This document shows positions 27,296 through 36,498 of a DNA stretch of 64,000 nucleotides, piece by piece; position 1 is the first letter of the stretch, and each line of letters opens with the position of its first letter. A program made the position numbers and the translations under genes. Under the pieces are notes generated by a model. The model ran no database searches and was not told the DNA's origin. It worked only from the letters and a program-made list of their open reading frames with translations. The DNA is from Betaproteobacteria bacterium (lineage in GTDB: Bacteria > Pseudomonadota > Gammaproteobacteria > Burkholderiales > Casimicrobiaceae). The stretch is from contig JAAFJO010000005.1 in NCBI GenBank assembly GCA_013298145.1, forward strand, positions 124,001 to 188,000, in the 5' to 3' direction.

Positions 27296-28269
27296 CGCTT
27301 TCAAAACAACATCTCGCGTTGCTTTCGGTTGCACTCGCAGCCCTGCTGATCGCGCCGAGCCTACTCAAGTCATACGGCCTTTATTTGCTTACGCTGTGGC
27401 TGGTGTACATCATTGCTGCGCTCGGTCTCAATCTCACGGTTGGGTATGCAGGATTGAAGTCGTTGTGTCATGCGGGCTTTATGGGCGTGGGCGCGTACAC
27501 CGTTGCAATCCTCCTGAAAGCAGGCGTGAGTTTCTGGCTCGCAACGCCCGCTGCAATTGCGCTGTGCTTTGTGTTGGGTCTGTTGATTGGCTTCCCAGCG
27601 TTGCGTGTGCAGCTTCACTATTTGGGCTTCGCAACGCTCGGCTTTAATTTATTGCTGATGCTCTTTTTCCGTAATGAAGAATGGCTCACTGGTGGCACAT
27701 TTGGCATTCAAAACATCAAGCGCCCCGACCTCTTTGGATTTTCGTTTAACGGTAATCTGGCGTTCTACTACTTGGTGCTTGTGATTACGCTCGTATCCGC
27801 AGCATTACTCGCGTACGTCTTGCGTTCACCGTGGGGGCGCGCCTTTGCGGCGCTGCGAGACAACCCAATTCGGGCGGAGAGTACCGGCGTGAATATTACG
27901 GCGTACACCTTGATTTCATTCGCAATCGGCGCTGCCTACGCGGGGCTTGCGGGTGCATTGTTCGCCCCGTTAGTGAATTTCATCGAACCTGCGCCGTTTG
28001 GGCTTGGCATGTCACTCTTGTTTCTGATGATGGTCGTTGTAGGTGGATCAGGGAAGTTTTACGGCCCTGTGTTGGGTTCAGCGATCGCGCTTCTCTTACC
28101 TGAATATTTGCGCTTTGCGAAAGATTGGTATCTCGCAATCTTTGGCTTCGCCGTCGTTGCAATGATGATTTGGTTGCCTGGTGGTCTGCTCTCGGTTCGC
28201 GAAAGGTGGCTACTGTACAAGGCAAAAAAAGCCAGTGAGAAAAATGCGACTGGCGTGGGGGCAGTATGA
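27292..28269 (+). CDS. Branched-chain-type ABC transporter permease LivM
   Basis: A 325-residue permease with nine or ten hydrophobic segments, including AALGLNLTVGYAGLKSLCHAGF (residues near 43-64, quoted in part beyond 20) and the coupling stretch MMVVVGGSGKFYGPVLG (about 247-263). It forms the channel with the LivH-type subunit. Start and stop overlap both neighbours by a few bases, consistent with a single coupled transcript. Confidence 0.9.
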   Translation: MTLSKQHLALLSVALAALLIAPSLLKSYGLYLLTLWLVYIIAALGLNLTVGYAGLKSLCHAGFMGVGAYTVAILLKAGVSFWLATPAAIALCFVLGLLIGFPALRVQLHYLGFATLGFNLLLMLFFRNEEWLTGGTFGIQNIKRPDLFGFSFNGNLAFYYLVLVITLVSAALLAYVLRSPWGRAFAALRDNPIRAESTGVNITAYTLISFAIGAAYAGLAGALFAPLVNFIEPAPFGLGMSLLFLMMVVVGGSGKFYGPVLGSAIALLLPEYLRFAKDWYLAIFGFAVVAMMIWLPGGLLSVRERWLLYKAKKASEKNATGVGAV

Positions 28270-29006
28270 GCATCCTGAAAGTCAACGACATCAAAAAATC
28301 TTACGGCGCGATCCGCGCGGTGGACGGGGTGAGCTTTTCGGTGGAGCCGGGTGAGATTCTCGGGGTGATCGGCCCAAACGGCAGCGGGAAAACAACGCTC
28401 TTTAACTCGATTCTTGGGCAGATCAAACCCGATGCGGGCCGTGTTGAGTTTGAAGGCGTGGATATCTCCGGGAAGTCCCCGCTTGAGCTCTCTCGCATGG
28501 GCGTCGGACGCACGTTTCAAAACCTGCAGGTGTTTGGCAAACTTTCGCTCCGCGACAACTTGATTGCCGCTGCTCAAGAATTTCACGGCAGTTTTTGGGG
28601 GCGAATGTTCGCGCCTACTGACAACGGTTTGGGCGCGCGCGCTGATGAAATGATTGAACTGTTTCGTCTCGGACACGTTGCCGATCTGCCGGCGGGAAGC
28701 TTGTCTTACGGTCAGCAAAAGCTCGTTGATATCGCGATGGCGTTCATGCCAGCGCCGCGACTGGTGCTACTTGACGAGCCTTGCGCGGGTGTAAACCCTT
28801 CCTTGGTCGACGGACTGCGAGACTTGCTCGTTCAACTCAACCAGCGGCAAGGTGGGAGCTTCGTAGTGATTGAGCACAATATGGATTTCGTGATGAAACT
28901 TTGTCATCGCATCGTGTGCATGGTGGAGGGGCGCGTTCTCGCCGTCGGACGTCCCGAGGAAATTCAAAGCAATCGCGCCGTGCTTGACGCGTATTTGGGG
29001 AATTAG
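28266..29006 (+). CDS. ABC transporter ATP-binding protein LivG
   Basis: A 246-residue ATPase with Walker A GPNGSGKT (about 36-43), the LivG-type ARMGVGRTFQNLQVF-like segment (here SRMGVGRTFQNLQVF), the signature SYGQQK, Walker B LVLLDEPCAG and the switch histidine in VIEHNM. It works with LivF as the nucleotide-binding heterodimer of the importer. ATGA overlap with the preceding gene. Confidence 0.92.
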   Translation: MSILKVNDIKKSYGAIRAVDGVSFSVEPGEILGVIGPNGSGKTTLFNSILGQIKPDAGRVEFEGVDISGKSPLELSRMGVGRTFQNLQVFGKLSLRDNLIAAAQEFHGSFWGRMFAPTDNGLGARADEMIELFRLGHVADLPAGSLSYGQQKLVDIAMAFMPAPRLVLLDEPCAGVNPSLVDGLRDLLVQLNQRQGGSFVVIEHNMDFVMKLCHRIVCMVEGRVLAVGRPEEIQSNRAVLDAYLGN

Positions 29007-29008
29007 TC

Positions 29009-29740
29009 GTGAGCGGCGAATCTTTCATCGAATTTGATCGTGTCGTCGCGGGCTACACGCACCTGACGATTTTGAACGAGCTCACGCTCGACGCACGTCG
29101 AGGTGAGATCACGCTCCTGATCGGCCCGAACGGCGCAGGCAAATCAACCGTATTGAAAACCTTGTTCGGCATGCTCACACCACGCTCCGGCGAAGTGCGC
29201 ATGAACGGCAAACGCATTAATGGGAAAACGCCGCGCGAGCTCCTTTCAGAAGGTATCGCCTTTGTGCCGCAAGGCCGTAATTTGTTTGGGTCGCTCTCGG
29301 TTTTACACAATTTAGAACTCGGTGGTTTTCACCTGTCTACTCCCAATAGAAACGAGCGAATCAAAGAAGTGCTGAATTTGTTTCCGCGCTTGAAAGAGCG
29401 GATTCATTCACGTGCTGCATCACTCTCGGGCGGGGAGCAAAAGCAGCTTGAAATTGGGCGGGCGCTGCTGGTTCGACCCGAAGTGTTGCTCATTGATGAG
29501 CCTTCAATCGGCTTGGCACCGATCATTGTGCAAGACGTGATGCAGCTCCTGCGAAAACTCGCCGATCAGGGAAAAAGCGTCATCATGGTTGAGCAGAATG
29601 TTCGAACTGCGCTCAAGTATTCAGATCGAGCGCTTGCGCTTGAAATGGGGCAGCTCGCGCTCGATAAACCCGCAGCAGAGCTGCTCGATGATCCAAATTT
29701 GAATCGACTCTTTTTGGGCGGGCACGCTAAAGCGGCGTAG
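29009..29740 (+). CDS. ABC transporter ATP-binding protein LivF
   Basis: A 243-residue ATPase: Walker A GPNGAGKST (about 36-44), the family-typical FVPQGRNLF, the signature LSGGEQKQLEIGRAL and Walker B LLIDEPSIGLAP. It pairs with LivG. The start is a GTG at 29009, two bases after the livG stop. Confidence 0.92.
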   Translation: MSGESFIEFDRVVAGYTHLTILNELTLDARRGEITLLIGPNGAGKSTVLKTLFGMLTPRSGEVRMNGKRINGKTPRELLSEGIAFVPQGRNLFGSLSVLHNLELGGFHLSTPNRNERIKEVLNLFPRLKERIHSRAASLSGGEQKQLEIGRALLVRPEVLLIDEPSIGLAPIIVQDVMQLLRKLADQGKSVIMVEQNVRTALKYSDRALALEMGQLALDKPAAELLDDPNLNRLFLGGHAKAA

Positions 29741-29797
29741 TTCTCCAACTTATCGTTATTTGCTTACGTCACTGAAACACATTCCAAAGGAGGAATC

Positions 29798-30949
29798 ATG
29801 AAATCTGTATCAAAGTCGCTCCTCGCGAGCGCGCTAGTTGCATCTGGAATCGCTCTCACGTCGGGCGCCTACGCGCAGGCCATCAAGGTCGCAAAAATCG
29901 TTGAGCTTTCTGGTGGCGGCACCACCGCTGGCACCATGTATCGTAACGGTGCGCGCCTCGCGTTCAACGAGATCAACGCGGCGGGGGGCATTATGGGACG
30001 CAAAGTTGAAATCGCCGAGATGGACACGCAAAGCCAACCTGCGGTCGCCAAAGCAATGACGGTGAAGTCGATTGATGACAAAACTGACGTGATCTTTGGG
30101 CCAGTTTTTTCAGGCTCGATCCTCGTGTCGATGACGGAGAGTCAGCGCGCTGGCATCCCGAACTTCACTGGCGGCGAGGCAGCAAATCTTACGCAGCAGG
30201 GAAACCCATTTCTGTTCCGCTCGTCGTTCAGCCAATCGATGGGGATGCCGAAAGTCGCGAACTATCTCGCGAATGATCTCAAAGTGAAGTCGGTCGCGGT
30301 AATCTTCATTAACAACGACTTCGGTAAGGGCGGTCGTGATGCGATCGTGAAAGAACTCGGTGCTCGCAGCATTAAGGTAGCCGCTGATATCTCAACTGAT
30401 CCAGGCCAGGTCGATTACTCGAGCGCCGTCCTCCGCGCAAAGCAAGCGAATGCGGATGCGCTGTTTGCGTACCTGAATGAAGAAGAGTCAGCGCGTTTGC
30501 TGCGTGAACTTCGCAAGCAAGGTTTCGACAAACCGATCGTCGGTGAAACGACCATCATGGGAGCGAAAGTGATCGAGCTGGCCGGAAACGCAGCCAACGG
30601 CGTTCGCGGTCACGTAGGCCTTACGGTCGATGCACCCATCCCGGCGATTCAGCAATTTGCGCAGAAGTTTGAGCGCGAGTTCAAAGCCAAGAGCGACCAT
30701 AACGGCATCAAGGGCTACTTCTCAGCCTACGCCTACAAAGCCGCCGTTGAAAAGGCTAAAACCACCGACGGCAAAGCGGTTGCCGCCGCGCTGCGCAATT
30801 CGTGCTTCAACACGAAAACCAATCCTGGCATTTTGTTGGACGTATGCTTCGATGCGAACGGCGATATTGATCGCGAAAGTTTCCTTGTCGAGGTAAAAGA
30901 CGGCAAGCAAACGGTCATCGCCACCTTGCCGCCGCTGGTAAAGCGATAG
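29798..30949 (+). CDS. ABC transporter substrate-binding protein (LivK/ receptor family)
   Basis: A 383-residue periplasmic binding protein with a signal peptide (about 1-26, ending AYAQ). The type I periplasmic-binding fold shows AARLAFNEINAAGGIMGRKVE-like features (here GARLAFNEINAAGG), FGPVFSG, and VAVIFINNDFGKGGRDA. It is the specificity subunit of the Liv-type importer encoded upstream. AAAGGAGG lies six bases before the ATG. In this context it probably binds quinate, shikimate or a related acid; branched-chain amino acids remain an alternative. Confidence 0.9.
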   Translation: MKSVSKSLLASALVASGIALTSGAYAQAIKVAKIVELSGGGTTAGTMYRNGARLAFNEINAAGGIMGRKVEIAEMDTQSQPAVAKAMTVKSIDDKTDVIFGPVFSGSILVSMTESQRAGIPNFTGGEAANLTQQGNPFLFRSSFSQSMGMPKVANYLANDLKVKSVAVIFINNDFGKGGRDAIVKELGARSIKVAADISTDPGQVDYSSAVLRAKQANADALFAYLNEEESARLLRELRKQGFDKPIVGETTIMGAKVIELAGNAANGVRGHVGLTVDAPIPAIQQFAQKFEREFKAKSDHNGIKGYFSAYAYKAAVEKAKTTDGKAVAAALRNSCFNTKTNPGILLDVCFDANGDIDRESFLVEVKDGKQTVIATLPPLVKR

Positions 30950-30967
30950 GCGACGCCGCGCTTGGGG

Positions 30968-31068
30968 TTGTAGGCGACGACTTGGCGTCGCTCGCCTACA
31001 ACAGAGCGCGGCCAAGTCCGCGCCTACGAGTAGATCTAGACACAGAGCGCGGTCAAGCCCGCGCCTAC
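30968..31068. repeat. Cluster of three REP-like elements
   Basis: Three 24-base elements lie at 30970-30993 (minus orientation), 31004-31027 and 31045-31068 (both plus). Each starts GAGCG, has a CAAG loop, and ends CGCCTAC; the two halves pair through a GC-rich stem with compensating changes (CGG/CCG versus ACG/CGT). A fourth copy is at 57653-57676. They separate the transporter genes from pcaI and may end or stabilise the upstream transcript. Confidence 0.8.
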
Positions 31069-31111
31069 AAATCGGCCGGGGTTCCACGCTCGTTCTTTTT
31101 TTCGTAAGCGA

Positions 31112-31807
31112 ATGATTTCCAAAATTTCCGCATCGATCGAATTGGCGCTTGAGGGCATCAAGGACAGTTCAACCATCCTCATTGGCGGTTTTGGCGGTGC
31201 CGGGATGCCTAATGAGTTGATCAACGGCTTGATCGAGCAAGGTGCGAGAGATTTAACGATCGTGGCAAACAATGCGGGCAATGCGGAGTTTGGGCTCGCA
31301 GCGCTCTTGAAAGCGGGACGCGTGCGGAAAGTCATTTGCTCGTTTCCGCGACAAGCGGATTCGTATGTGTTCGATGCGTTATACCGCGCTGGGAAGGTGG
31401 AGCTCGAGTTAGTGCCACAAGGAAATCTGGCTGAGCGCGTTCGTGCTGCGGGTGCGGGTATTGGTGGATTCTTCACGCGCGTTGGCTATGGCACCGAGCT
31501 TGCGAAAGGTAGAGAAGTGCGCGAGATCGGCGGGCAGATGTACGTATTTGAATCGCCCATTCACGGTGACTATGCTCTTGTGAAAGCCGAACGTGGAGAT
31601 CGTTGGGGCAATCTCACGTATCGAATGGCCGCTCGAAATTTTGGACCGGTGATGGCGATGGCAGCAAAGACCACTGTTGCGTCTGTCCATGAGGTGGTCG
31701 AACTTGGCGAACTTGATCCTGAAGTGATCGTGACTCCGGGGATATTCGTACAGCATGTGGTGAAAATCGAGCGTACGGTCACTGCGGCTTCAGGAATCAA
31801 ATCATGA
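31112..31807 (+). CDS. pcaI: 3-oxoadipate CoA-transferase, alpha subunit
   Basis: A 231-residue family I CoA-transferase subunit that, with pcaJ, moves CoA from succinyl-CoA to beta-ketoadipate. The oxyanion/CoA-binding segment GGFGGAGMPNELI (about 25-37) and GIGGFFTRVGYGTEL (about 116-130) are present. The generic alternative, 3-oxoacid CoA-transferase, is less likely given the neighbouring pathway genes. The stop overlaps the pcaJ start. Confidence 0.9.
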   Translation: MISKISASIELALEGIKDSSTILIGGFGGAGMPNELINGLIEQGARDLTIVANNAGNAEFGLAALLKAGRVRKVICSFPRQADSYVFDALYRAGKVELELVPQGNLAERVRAAGAGIGGFFTRVGYGTELAKGREVREIGGQMYVFESPIHGDYALVKAERGDRWGNLTYRMAARNFGPVMAMAAKTTVASVHEVVELGELDPEVIVTPGIFVQHVVKIERTVTAASGIKS

Positions 31808-32433
31808 GCTACGTGAAACTCACTCGCGACCAACTTGCTGCGCGCGTTGCCCGTGATATTCCGGAAGGCGCCTACGTGAACCTCGGGATCGGCTTGCCAA
31901 CGCTCGTCGCGAATCATTTCTCGCCTGACCAAGAGGTGTTCTTGCAAAGCGAGAACGGGCTCCTGGGGATGGGTGCTGCGCCGGCGAAGGGTTGGGAAGA
32001 CTTTGATTTGATCAACGCGGGAAAGCAGCCCGTCACTCTTCTTCCGGGCGGCTCATACTTCCACAGCGCAGACTCGTTCGCCATGATGCGCGCGGGTCAT
32101 CTCGATATTGCCGTACTAGGCGCGTTTCAAGTCGCTGCTAATGGCGATTTAGCCAACTGGCATACAGGCGATGCAAACGATATTCCGGCCGTGGGTGGCG
32201 CGATGGATCTTGCCGTCGGCGCGAAACAAACGTGGGTGATGATGGAGCTTTTTACCAAAGACGGTGTGTGTAAGTTGGTGGATCGCTGTAGCTACCCGAT
32301 AACAGGCGTTGGCTGTGTATCTAGGGTGTATACCGACCACGGCGTTTTTAGCCTTGGCGCGCAAGGTTTTCAGCCGCTCGAGCTCGTGGCTGGCTTTGAC
32401 GCGGCTTCGATTTTCTCCAAACGTCACGCCTAA
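31804..32433 (+). CDS. pcaJ: 3-oxoadipate CoA-transferase, beta subunit
   Basis: A 209-residue partner of pcaI. The catalytic glutamate lies in the SENGLLGMG motif (about residues 51-59), preceded by the family-typical VNLGIGLPTLVAN segment. It starts with ATG at 31804, overlapping the pcaI stop by four bases. The product, beta-ketoadipyl-CoA, would need a thiolase (pcaF), which is not in the window. Confidence 0.92.
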   Translation: MSYVKLTRDQLAARVARDIPEGAYVNLGIGLPTLVANHFSPDQEVFLQSENGLLGMGAAPAKGWEDFDLINAGKQPVTLLPGGSYFHSADSFAMMRAGHLDIAVLGAFQVAANGDLANWHTGDANDIPAVGGAMDLAVGAKQTWVMMELFTKDGVCKLVDRCSYPITGVGCVSRVYTDHGVFSLGAQGFQPLELVAGFDAASIFSKRHA

Positions 32434-32500
32434 CCCGCATTTCGCCTCCTTACTCACGCAGCTTGTCGCAGCGCGGTTTGTGCGCGCGTCCCATGCAATT

Positions 32501-32516
32501 AAAGTGATATCACTTT
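32501..32516. promoter_or_regulatory. Perfect 16-bp palindrome before the SPFH/Arc-like pair
   Basis: AAAGTGATATCACTTT lies 36 bases upstream of the SPFH gene. A short, compact palindrome of this kind suits a ribbon-helix-helix repressor, and the second gene of the pair encodes an Arc-like protein, so self-regulation is likely. Confidence 0.65.
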
Positions 32517-32551
32517 GATTTCTTTCTCCAACAAGAAAAGAGGGACGTGAA

Positions 32552-33460
32552 ATGAGTTCAAATAAATCGGCCTCGGGCGCGATGCAGTATCGCGAGAAGT
32601 CTGCCATGACTGCGAATGGATACGCGATGGCTGCGTTCGGCGCATTGCTCGCGATTGCGCCGCTGCTTAGTTTCTTTCTTGCCCCGCTCGCGGGAGGCGC
32701 AGTGGGCATTGGCCTGCGCGTATTGCTAATCATCGCAGGCGCGCTCGTTCTCGCTGGGCTGTATATGTTGCAGCCTAACGAATCCGCGATTTTGACGCTT
32801 TTTGGTGAGTATGTCGGCACTGACCGAAGCGAGGGGCTGCGCTGGGCAAATCCTTTCTATGTGAAGCGGAAATTAAGCCTTCGCCAGCGTAACCTGAATG
32901 CGCCAACGCTCAAGGTGAACGACAAACGCGGCAATCCGGTGGAGATTTCAGCGGTGGTGGTTTGGCGGGTTGAGGACACGGCCCAAGCGGTGTTTCAGGT
33001 GGATGACTACGAACATTATGTGAAGGTGCAAGCCGAAGCCGCGCTGCGTCACGTCGCTGCGCAGTTCGCGTATGACGAAGGTGAAGATTTGGCTGAGGGC
33101 GAAGCCACCTTACGGCATGGCGCGGCTGCGGTGAGCGCACTCAAAGCCGAAATCCAAGATCGCTTCGCTGACGCGGGCGTGATTGTTGAAGATGCGAAAT
33201 TGAGCCACCTCGCGTACGCGCCCGAAATCGCACAGGTGATGTTGCGTCGTCAACAAGCCGAGGCAATCATCAGTGCGCGCCAAAAGATTGTGCACGGTGC
33301 GGTGAGCATGGTCGAGGCAGCGCTGAAAGGGTTGTCAGACAAAAAGATCGTCGAACTGGACGACGAACGCAAAGCTGCGATGGTGAGCAATCTGCTAGTC
33401 GTGTTGTGCTCTGATAAGGACACGCAGCCGATTGTGAACACGGGCACGCTCTACAGTTAG
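32552..33460 (+). CDS. SPFH/Band 7 domain membrane protein
   Basis: A 302-residue membrane-anchored protein. Two hydrophobic helices (about 28-47 and 50-70) precede an SPFH/PHB domain (about 75-240, with [21 protein letters not shown] as a marker, quoted over its length in the family) and a C-terminal coiled region with [21 protein letters not shown]. Such proteins form large membrane-associated assemblies. It is followed at once by a small Arc-like gene, a pairing common in proteobacteria. The physiological role is unknown. Confidence 0.85.
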   Translation: MSSNKSASGAMQYREKSAMTANGYAMAAFGALLAIAPLLSFFLAPLAGGAVGIGLRVLLIIAGALVLAGLYMLQPNESAILTLFGEYVGTDRSEGLRWANPFYVKRKLSLRQRNLNAPTLKVNDKRGNPVEISAVVVWRVEDTAQAVFQVDDYEHYVKVQAEAALRHVAAQFAYDEGEDLAEGEATLRHGAAAVSALKAEIQDRFADAGVIVEDAKLSHLAYAPEIAQVMLRRQQAEAIISARQKIVHGAVSMVEAALKGLSDKKIVELDDERKAAMVSNLLVVLCSDKDTQPIVNTGTLYS

Positions 33461-33479
33461 CGCTACGGCCAAGTCGCGA

Positions 33480-33668
33480 ATGGCGAGTCCAGACAAAAAG
33501 AGCTTCTTGCTTAGGATCGATCCCACGCTGTGGGATGAGATCGAGCGACTGGCTGCACAAGAGTTCCGCAGTGCGAATGCGCAAGCGGAGTATCTATTGC
33601 GGGAAGCGCTTGCACAACGCGGGCGCGTCCCTAAATCCGAGAAGCTGCTGAAACGAACGGTGAAATAG
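33480..33668 (+). CDS. Small Arc/ribbon-helix-helix-type DNA-binding protein
   Basis: A 62-residue protein with a ribbon-helix-helix pattern: the beta-strand KSFLLRIDPTLW (residues 7-18), then two helices (DEIERLAAQE and SANAQAEYLLREAL). The C-terminal tail is basic. It lies 19 bases after the SPFH gene and probably represses the pair through the palindrome at 32501-32516. It is sometimes annotated as a HicB-like antitoxin, but no toxin gene is nearby. Confidence 0.75.
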   Translation: MASPDKKSFLLRIDPTLWDEIERLAAQEFRSANAQAEYLLREALAQRGRVPKSEKLLKRTVK

Positions 33669-33680
33669 TTCTCTTTGCGT

Positions 33681-34958
33681 TTAAGCGATTCGCAGCAATG
33701 CGTAACGCTTCTTTCCGTTACGCAACACGATCACGCTTTCCGAGGCCCGGTCAGCGTGGGTCAGCGCTCGATCCGTGTCGAGTCTGCGATTGTTGAGCGC
33801 GATCGCACCTGCAGCGAGCGCGCGCTTTGCGTCGCCTTTGCTTGCGCACAGGCCCGCGCGCGTGAGTGCGTCCACAAGCGAGATGCCGCTTTCAAATTCA
33901 GTTTTCGTGACCGAGACGCTCGGCACATCGGCAAAGATCTCGGTCAGCTGTGTATCGTTGAGCGAATCGATTTCAGCGCCGAAAAAGATGTCGGTCGCTT
34001 TTCGCGCCGCCGTCAATCCCGCATCGCCATGCACGAACCGGGTGAGCCACTGAGCGAGTGCTTTCTGCGCTGCGCGCTCTCCCGGCTTGTTTTTTGTACT
34101 CTCGCCGAGCGCTTCGATTTCGTCGCGGGAGAGTTCGGTTAAAAAGCGGAGACAGTTGCCTGCGTCTACGTCTGCGACGTTGATCCAGTATTGATAGAAC
34201 GCGTACGGCGATGTGCGTTCGCTATCAAGCCAGAGTGCGCCCTTGGCCGATTTGCCCATCTTTGAGCCGTCGCTCGTCAAGAGCAGTGGCATCGTCAAAC
34301 CGAACAGGTTCGCGCCGGCCATCCGTCGGCCGAGATCAATACCCGCCGTGATGTTGCCCCATTGATCGCTCCCGCCGATCTGCATCGTGCAGCCAAACCG
34401 TCTGAACTGTTCTGCGAAATCGAAGGCTTGGAGGAGCATGTAGCTGAATTCGGTATAGCTAATGCCAGCGTCAGGTCGTTCAATTCGCGAGCGAACTGAA
34501 TCCTTTGCCATCATGGTGTTGATGGTGACGTGCTTGCCCACATCGCGCAGAAAATCGAGATAACTAACGGGCGCAGTCCAGTCGTAGTTATTGACGAGCT
34601 GCGCCGCGTTTAATCCGTCGAAGTCGAGAAACCGCTCAACTTGTTTTTTGATACCCGCGACATTCTCGGCGAGCTGCTCTTTCGACAAAAGATTTCTTTC
34701 TTCACTCTTGCCCGATGGATCGCCGATCATGCCCGTTGCGCCACCAACGAGTGCGAGCGGCTTGTGTCCGAAGCGCTGAAAGCGGCGCAATGTCATGAGC
34801 GCGACCAGATTGCCTACGTGCAAACTCGACGCTGAAGGATCGAACCCACAATAGAGCGTGCGCGACTCATTCAAATGGTTACGAAGTTCGGTCTCATCCG
34901 TGCTTTGATGGATAAGGCCGCGCCATTTCAGTTCGTCGAGGATGTGGGGGGTACTCAT
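33681..34958 (-). CDS. tyrS: Tyrosyl-tRNA synthetase
   Basis: Charges tRNA-Tyr. The class I signatures are HVGN (in place of HIGH, near residue 46) and KMGKS (about 229-233), and the tyrosine/tRNA-binding QIGGSDQWGNI is intact. A C-terminal S4-like RNA-binding domain follows (about 355-425). Start at 34958 gives the family-typical MSTPHILDELKWRGLI beginning and 425 residues; a longer in-frame start at 35018 adds 20 residues without homology-like features. No Shine-Dalgarno is visible before the ATG. Confidence 0.93.
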   Translation of the reverse strand: MSTPHILDELKWRGLIHQSTDETELRNHLNESRTLYCGFDPSASSLHVGNLVALMTLRRFQRFGHKPLALVGGATGMIGDPSGKSEERNLLSKEQLAENVAGIKKQVERFLDFDGLNAAQLVNNYDWTAPVSYLDFLRDVGKHVTINTMMAKDSVRSRIERPDAGISYTEFSYMLLQAFDFAEQFRRFGCTMQIGGSDQWGNITAGIDLGRRMAGANLFGLTMPLLLTSDGSKMGKSAKGALWLDSERTSPYAFYQYWINVADVDAGNCLRFLTELSRDEIEALGESTKNKPGERAAQKALAQWLTRFVHGDAGLTAARKATDIFFGAEIDSLNDTQLTEIFADVPSVSVTKTEFESGISLVDALTRAGLCASKGDAKRALAAGAIALNNRRLDTDRALTHADRASESVIVLRNGKKRYALLRIA

Positions 34959-35082
34959 GTGTTTTGTTATGTTGTTGTGCGCGCAATCGATTTTGACTGC
35001 GATGCTGGACTGCTGCACCAGGCGTCACGCGATCTCATTGGGGCGTCCCGCTCTAATTTTACCGACGCGAGTCTGTGGTGCG

Positions 35083-36183
35083 CTATGCAAAACGCAGCAC
35101 ATGCCCATCGCGTGGAGCGACACCGCCTTTGATCACCGACGCGACAGTCGACGCAATTGCATCTTGCCCCGTGGATGTAACCACATTCAACCACGGGGTG
35201 CTCGGCGCGGAGACGTTCGTCATGAAGCGATCCCATGCGCCCGTGAGCTGCGTTTGAAACTCGGCAGGTCCCCATTCGCCGACCCGTTTCTTTGCTTGCG
35301 ATGGCGCGAAGAAGAGGGTGGGGCGCGGCCCGGGCAGGTCACGCGTCCCGCCGAGGTGATCCCAGTGGGTGCCGCCGATGCTGCAGCTGTATTTGAGTGC
35401 ATCACCGAAGTGGGTATGAATCTTTGCACGAAGGTCAGCATTCCCCGCGAAGTCGCAATAGATTGTGGGCACGTTTGCGTCGAGCGTCGCGAGATCTTCG
35501 TAACTGATGACGTTTGAATAGCAGCCAAGCGAGCGCACGAACTCTGCGTTTGCCGTCGACGTTAAGCCAACGACTGAAGGCCCGTGATCACGATGCGCGA
35601 GGCACGACGCGGTGCCGTACGCGGTTTTGCTCGACGCGCTGGAAAGTAAAACCTGTGCAGCGCCGAAAAAAGCATTGTCAGCCAGAAAGTCTTCGAGCAG
35701 AAAGCTTGTGGCGAAAAGCGGCCGCAAGATCGCAATTTCGCCTTCGCGATCTTTGCGATACATGGAATCGCTGCTAGATCGAATGTACTGGTTGTAGATG
35801 ATCGGCAACTCGGCGCGATGCGGCGCAGCGTCTGTGAAACCATGTGCAGAGACGCGCGAAGCTTTCACGACGAGATGGGTCGACATCGGGTAGTAGCCGT
35901 AGAAGCGTTCGCCGACTGAAACACCTTCGGCGCTCGACGCGACGACATCGGCGAAGCCCCACACCGGAATCGTGCCGTACGCGGTGTCATCCGTCGGAAA
36001 AAATTCCCAATACTTCATCCTCTCGCCGAACATCGCGTAGGTTACGTTGTTCGCCGTGAACGAAAACGAATCTACCGCAAGCAATACCTCGCCTTCGCCA
36101 AGTGAAGGCAGCGGTGATGTTGACCAGCGATGCTGCGTCGGGTTGTTGCGGCGGACTGTGAAATGCTCGATCATGCGGTTCAT
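35083..36183 (-). CDS. DUF2855 family protein (MDR-like fold)
   Basis: A 366-residue cytoplasmic protein of the DUF2855 family, distantly related to medium-chain dehydrogenases/reductases. The cofactor-domain region is visible as AAQVLLSSASSKTAYGTA (about 185-202) followed by GLTSTANAEFVRSLGCYSNVISY. The N-terminal domain contains GFADVV and GERFYGYYPMSTHLVV. The zinc ligands of alcohol dehydrogenases are absent. The substrate is unknown. ATGs at 36183 and 36174 are both possible starts. Confidence 0.78.
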   Translation of the reverse strand: MNRMIEHFTVRRNNPTQHRWSTSPLPSLGEGEVLLAVDSFSFTANNVTYAMFGERMKYWEFFPTDDTAYGTIPVWGFADVVASSAEGVSVGERFYGYYPMSTHLVVKASRVSAHGFTDAAPHRAELPIIYNQYIRSSSDSMYRKDREGEIAILRPLFATSFLLEDFLADNAFFGAAQVLLSSASSKTAYGTASCLAHRDHGPSVVGLTSTANAEFVRSLGCYSNVISYEDLATLDANVPTIYCDFAGNADLRAKIHTHFGDALKYSCSIGGTHWDHLGGTRDLPGPRPTLFFAPSQAKKRVGEWGPAEFQTQLTGAWDRFMTNVSAPSTPWLNVVTSTGQDAIASTVASVIKGGVAPRDGHVLRFA

Positions 36184-36431
36184 TCACCTGCGTTTAAGTT
36201 CAACCCTTGGGAGCATACGCGTTTGATCTCGCTATACGGCTTTAGCTGCCGTTTAGAGACTCTAACAAAGATATCTGTATAACAACAATTTACCCTGCGC
36301 GAAAGCCTAAAAATAGCTTTTATCAGGTAGCGGCGAAACCGCCATATAGTTCAAAGCAAATAGGGGCTTATAAGAAGTAGCTGCTAACAAACGCCATATT
36401 GACTGACACCAAACGCAACAGCACGCGTCAC
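36184..36431. other. Divergent intergenic region, left part
   Basis: The gap between the DUF2855 gene and clpB (36184-36498) holds no coding region. Apart from the heat-shock-type promoter at its right end, it is AT-richer than its surroundings and shows nothing recognisable. Confidence 0.4.
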
Positions 36432-36459
36432 ATTGAATTTTCATCGCCACCCCCTAGAT
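36432..36459 (+). promoter_or_regulatory. Sigma-32-like heat-shock promoter of clpB
   Basis: ATTGAA (36432-36437) resembles the sigma-32 -35 element CTTGAA, and CCCCTAGAT (36451-36459) the -10 element CCCCATnT; they are 13 bases apart. It lies 40 bases before the clpB start. Confidence 0.7.
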
Positions 36460-36498
36460 TAAAAGTAACTTAACAAACGAATTGCTTCGGAGTTTCAC

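Noticed and set aside
26420..30949. Annotation as leucine/isoleucine/valine transporter
   Set aside because: The sequence family alone does not fix the ligand, and overlapping genes for quinate/shikimate breakdown make an aromatic or hydroaromatic ligand more likely.
33675..34142. 155-codon frame on the plus strand
   Set aside because: It is antisense to tyrS, which has full synthetase signatures.
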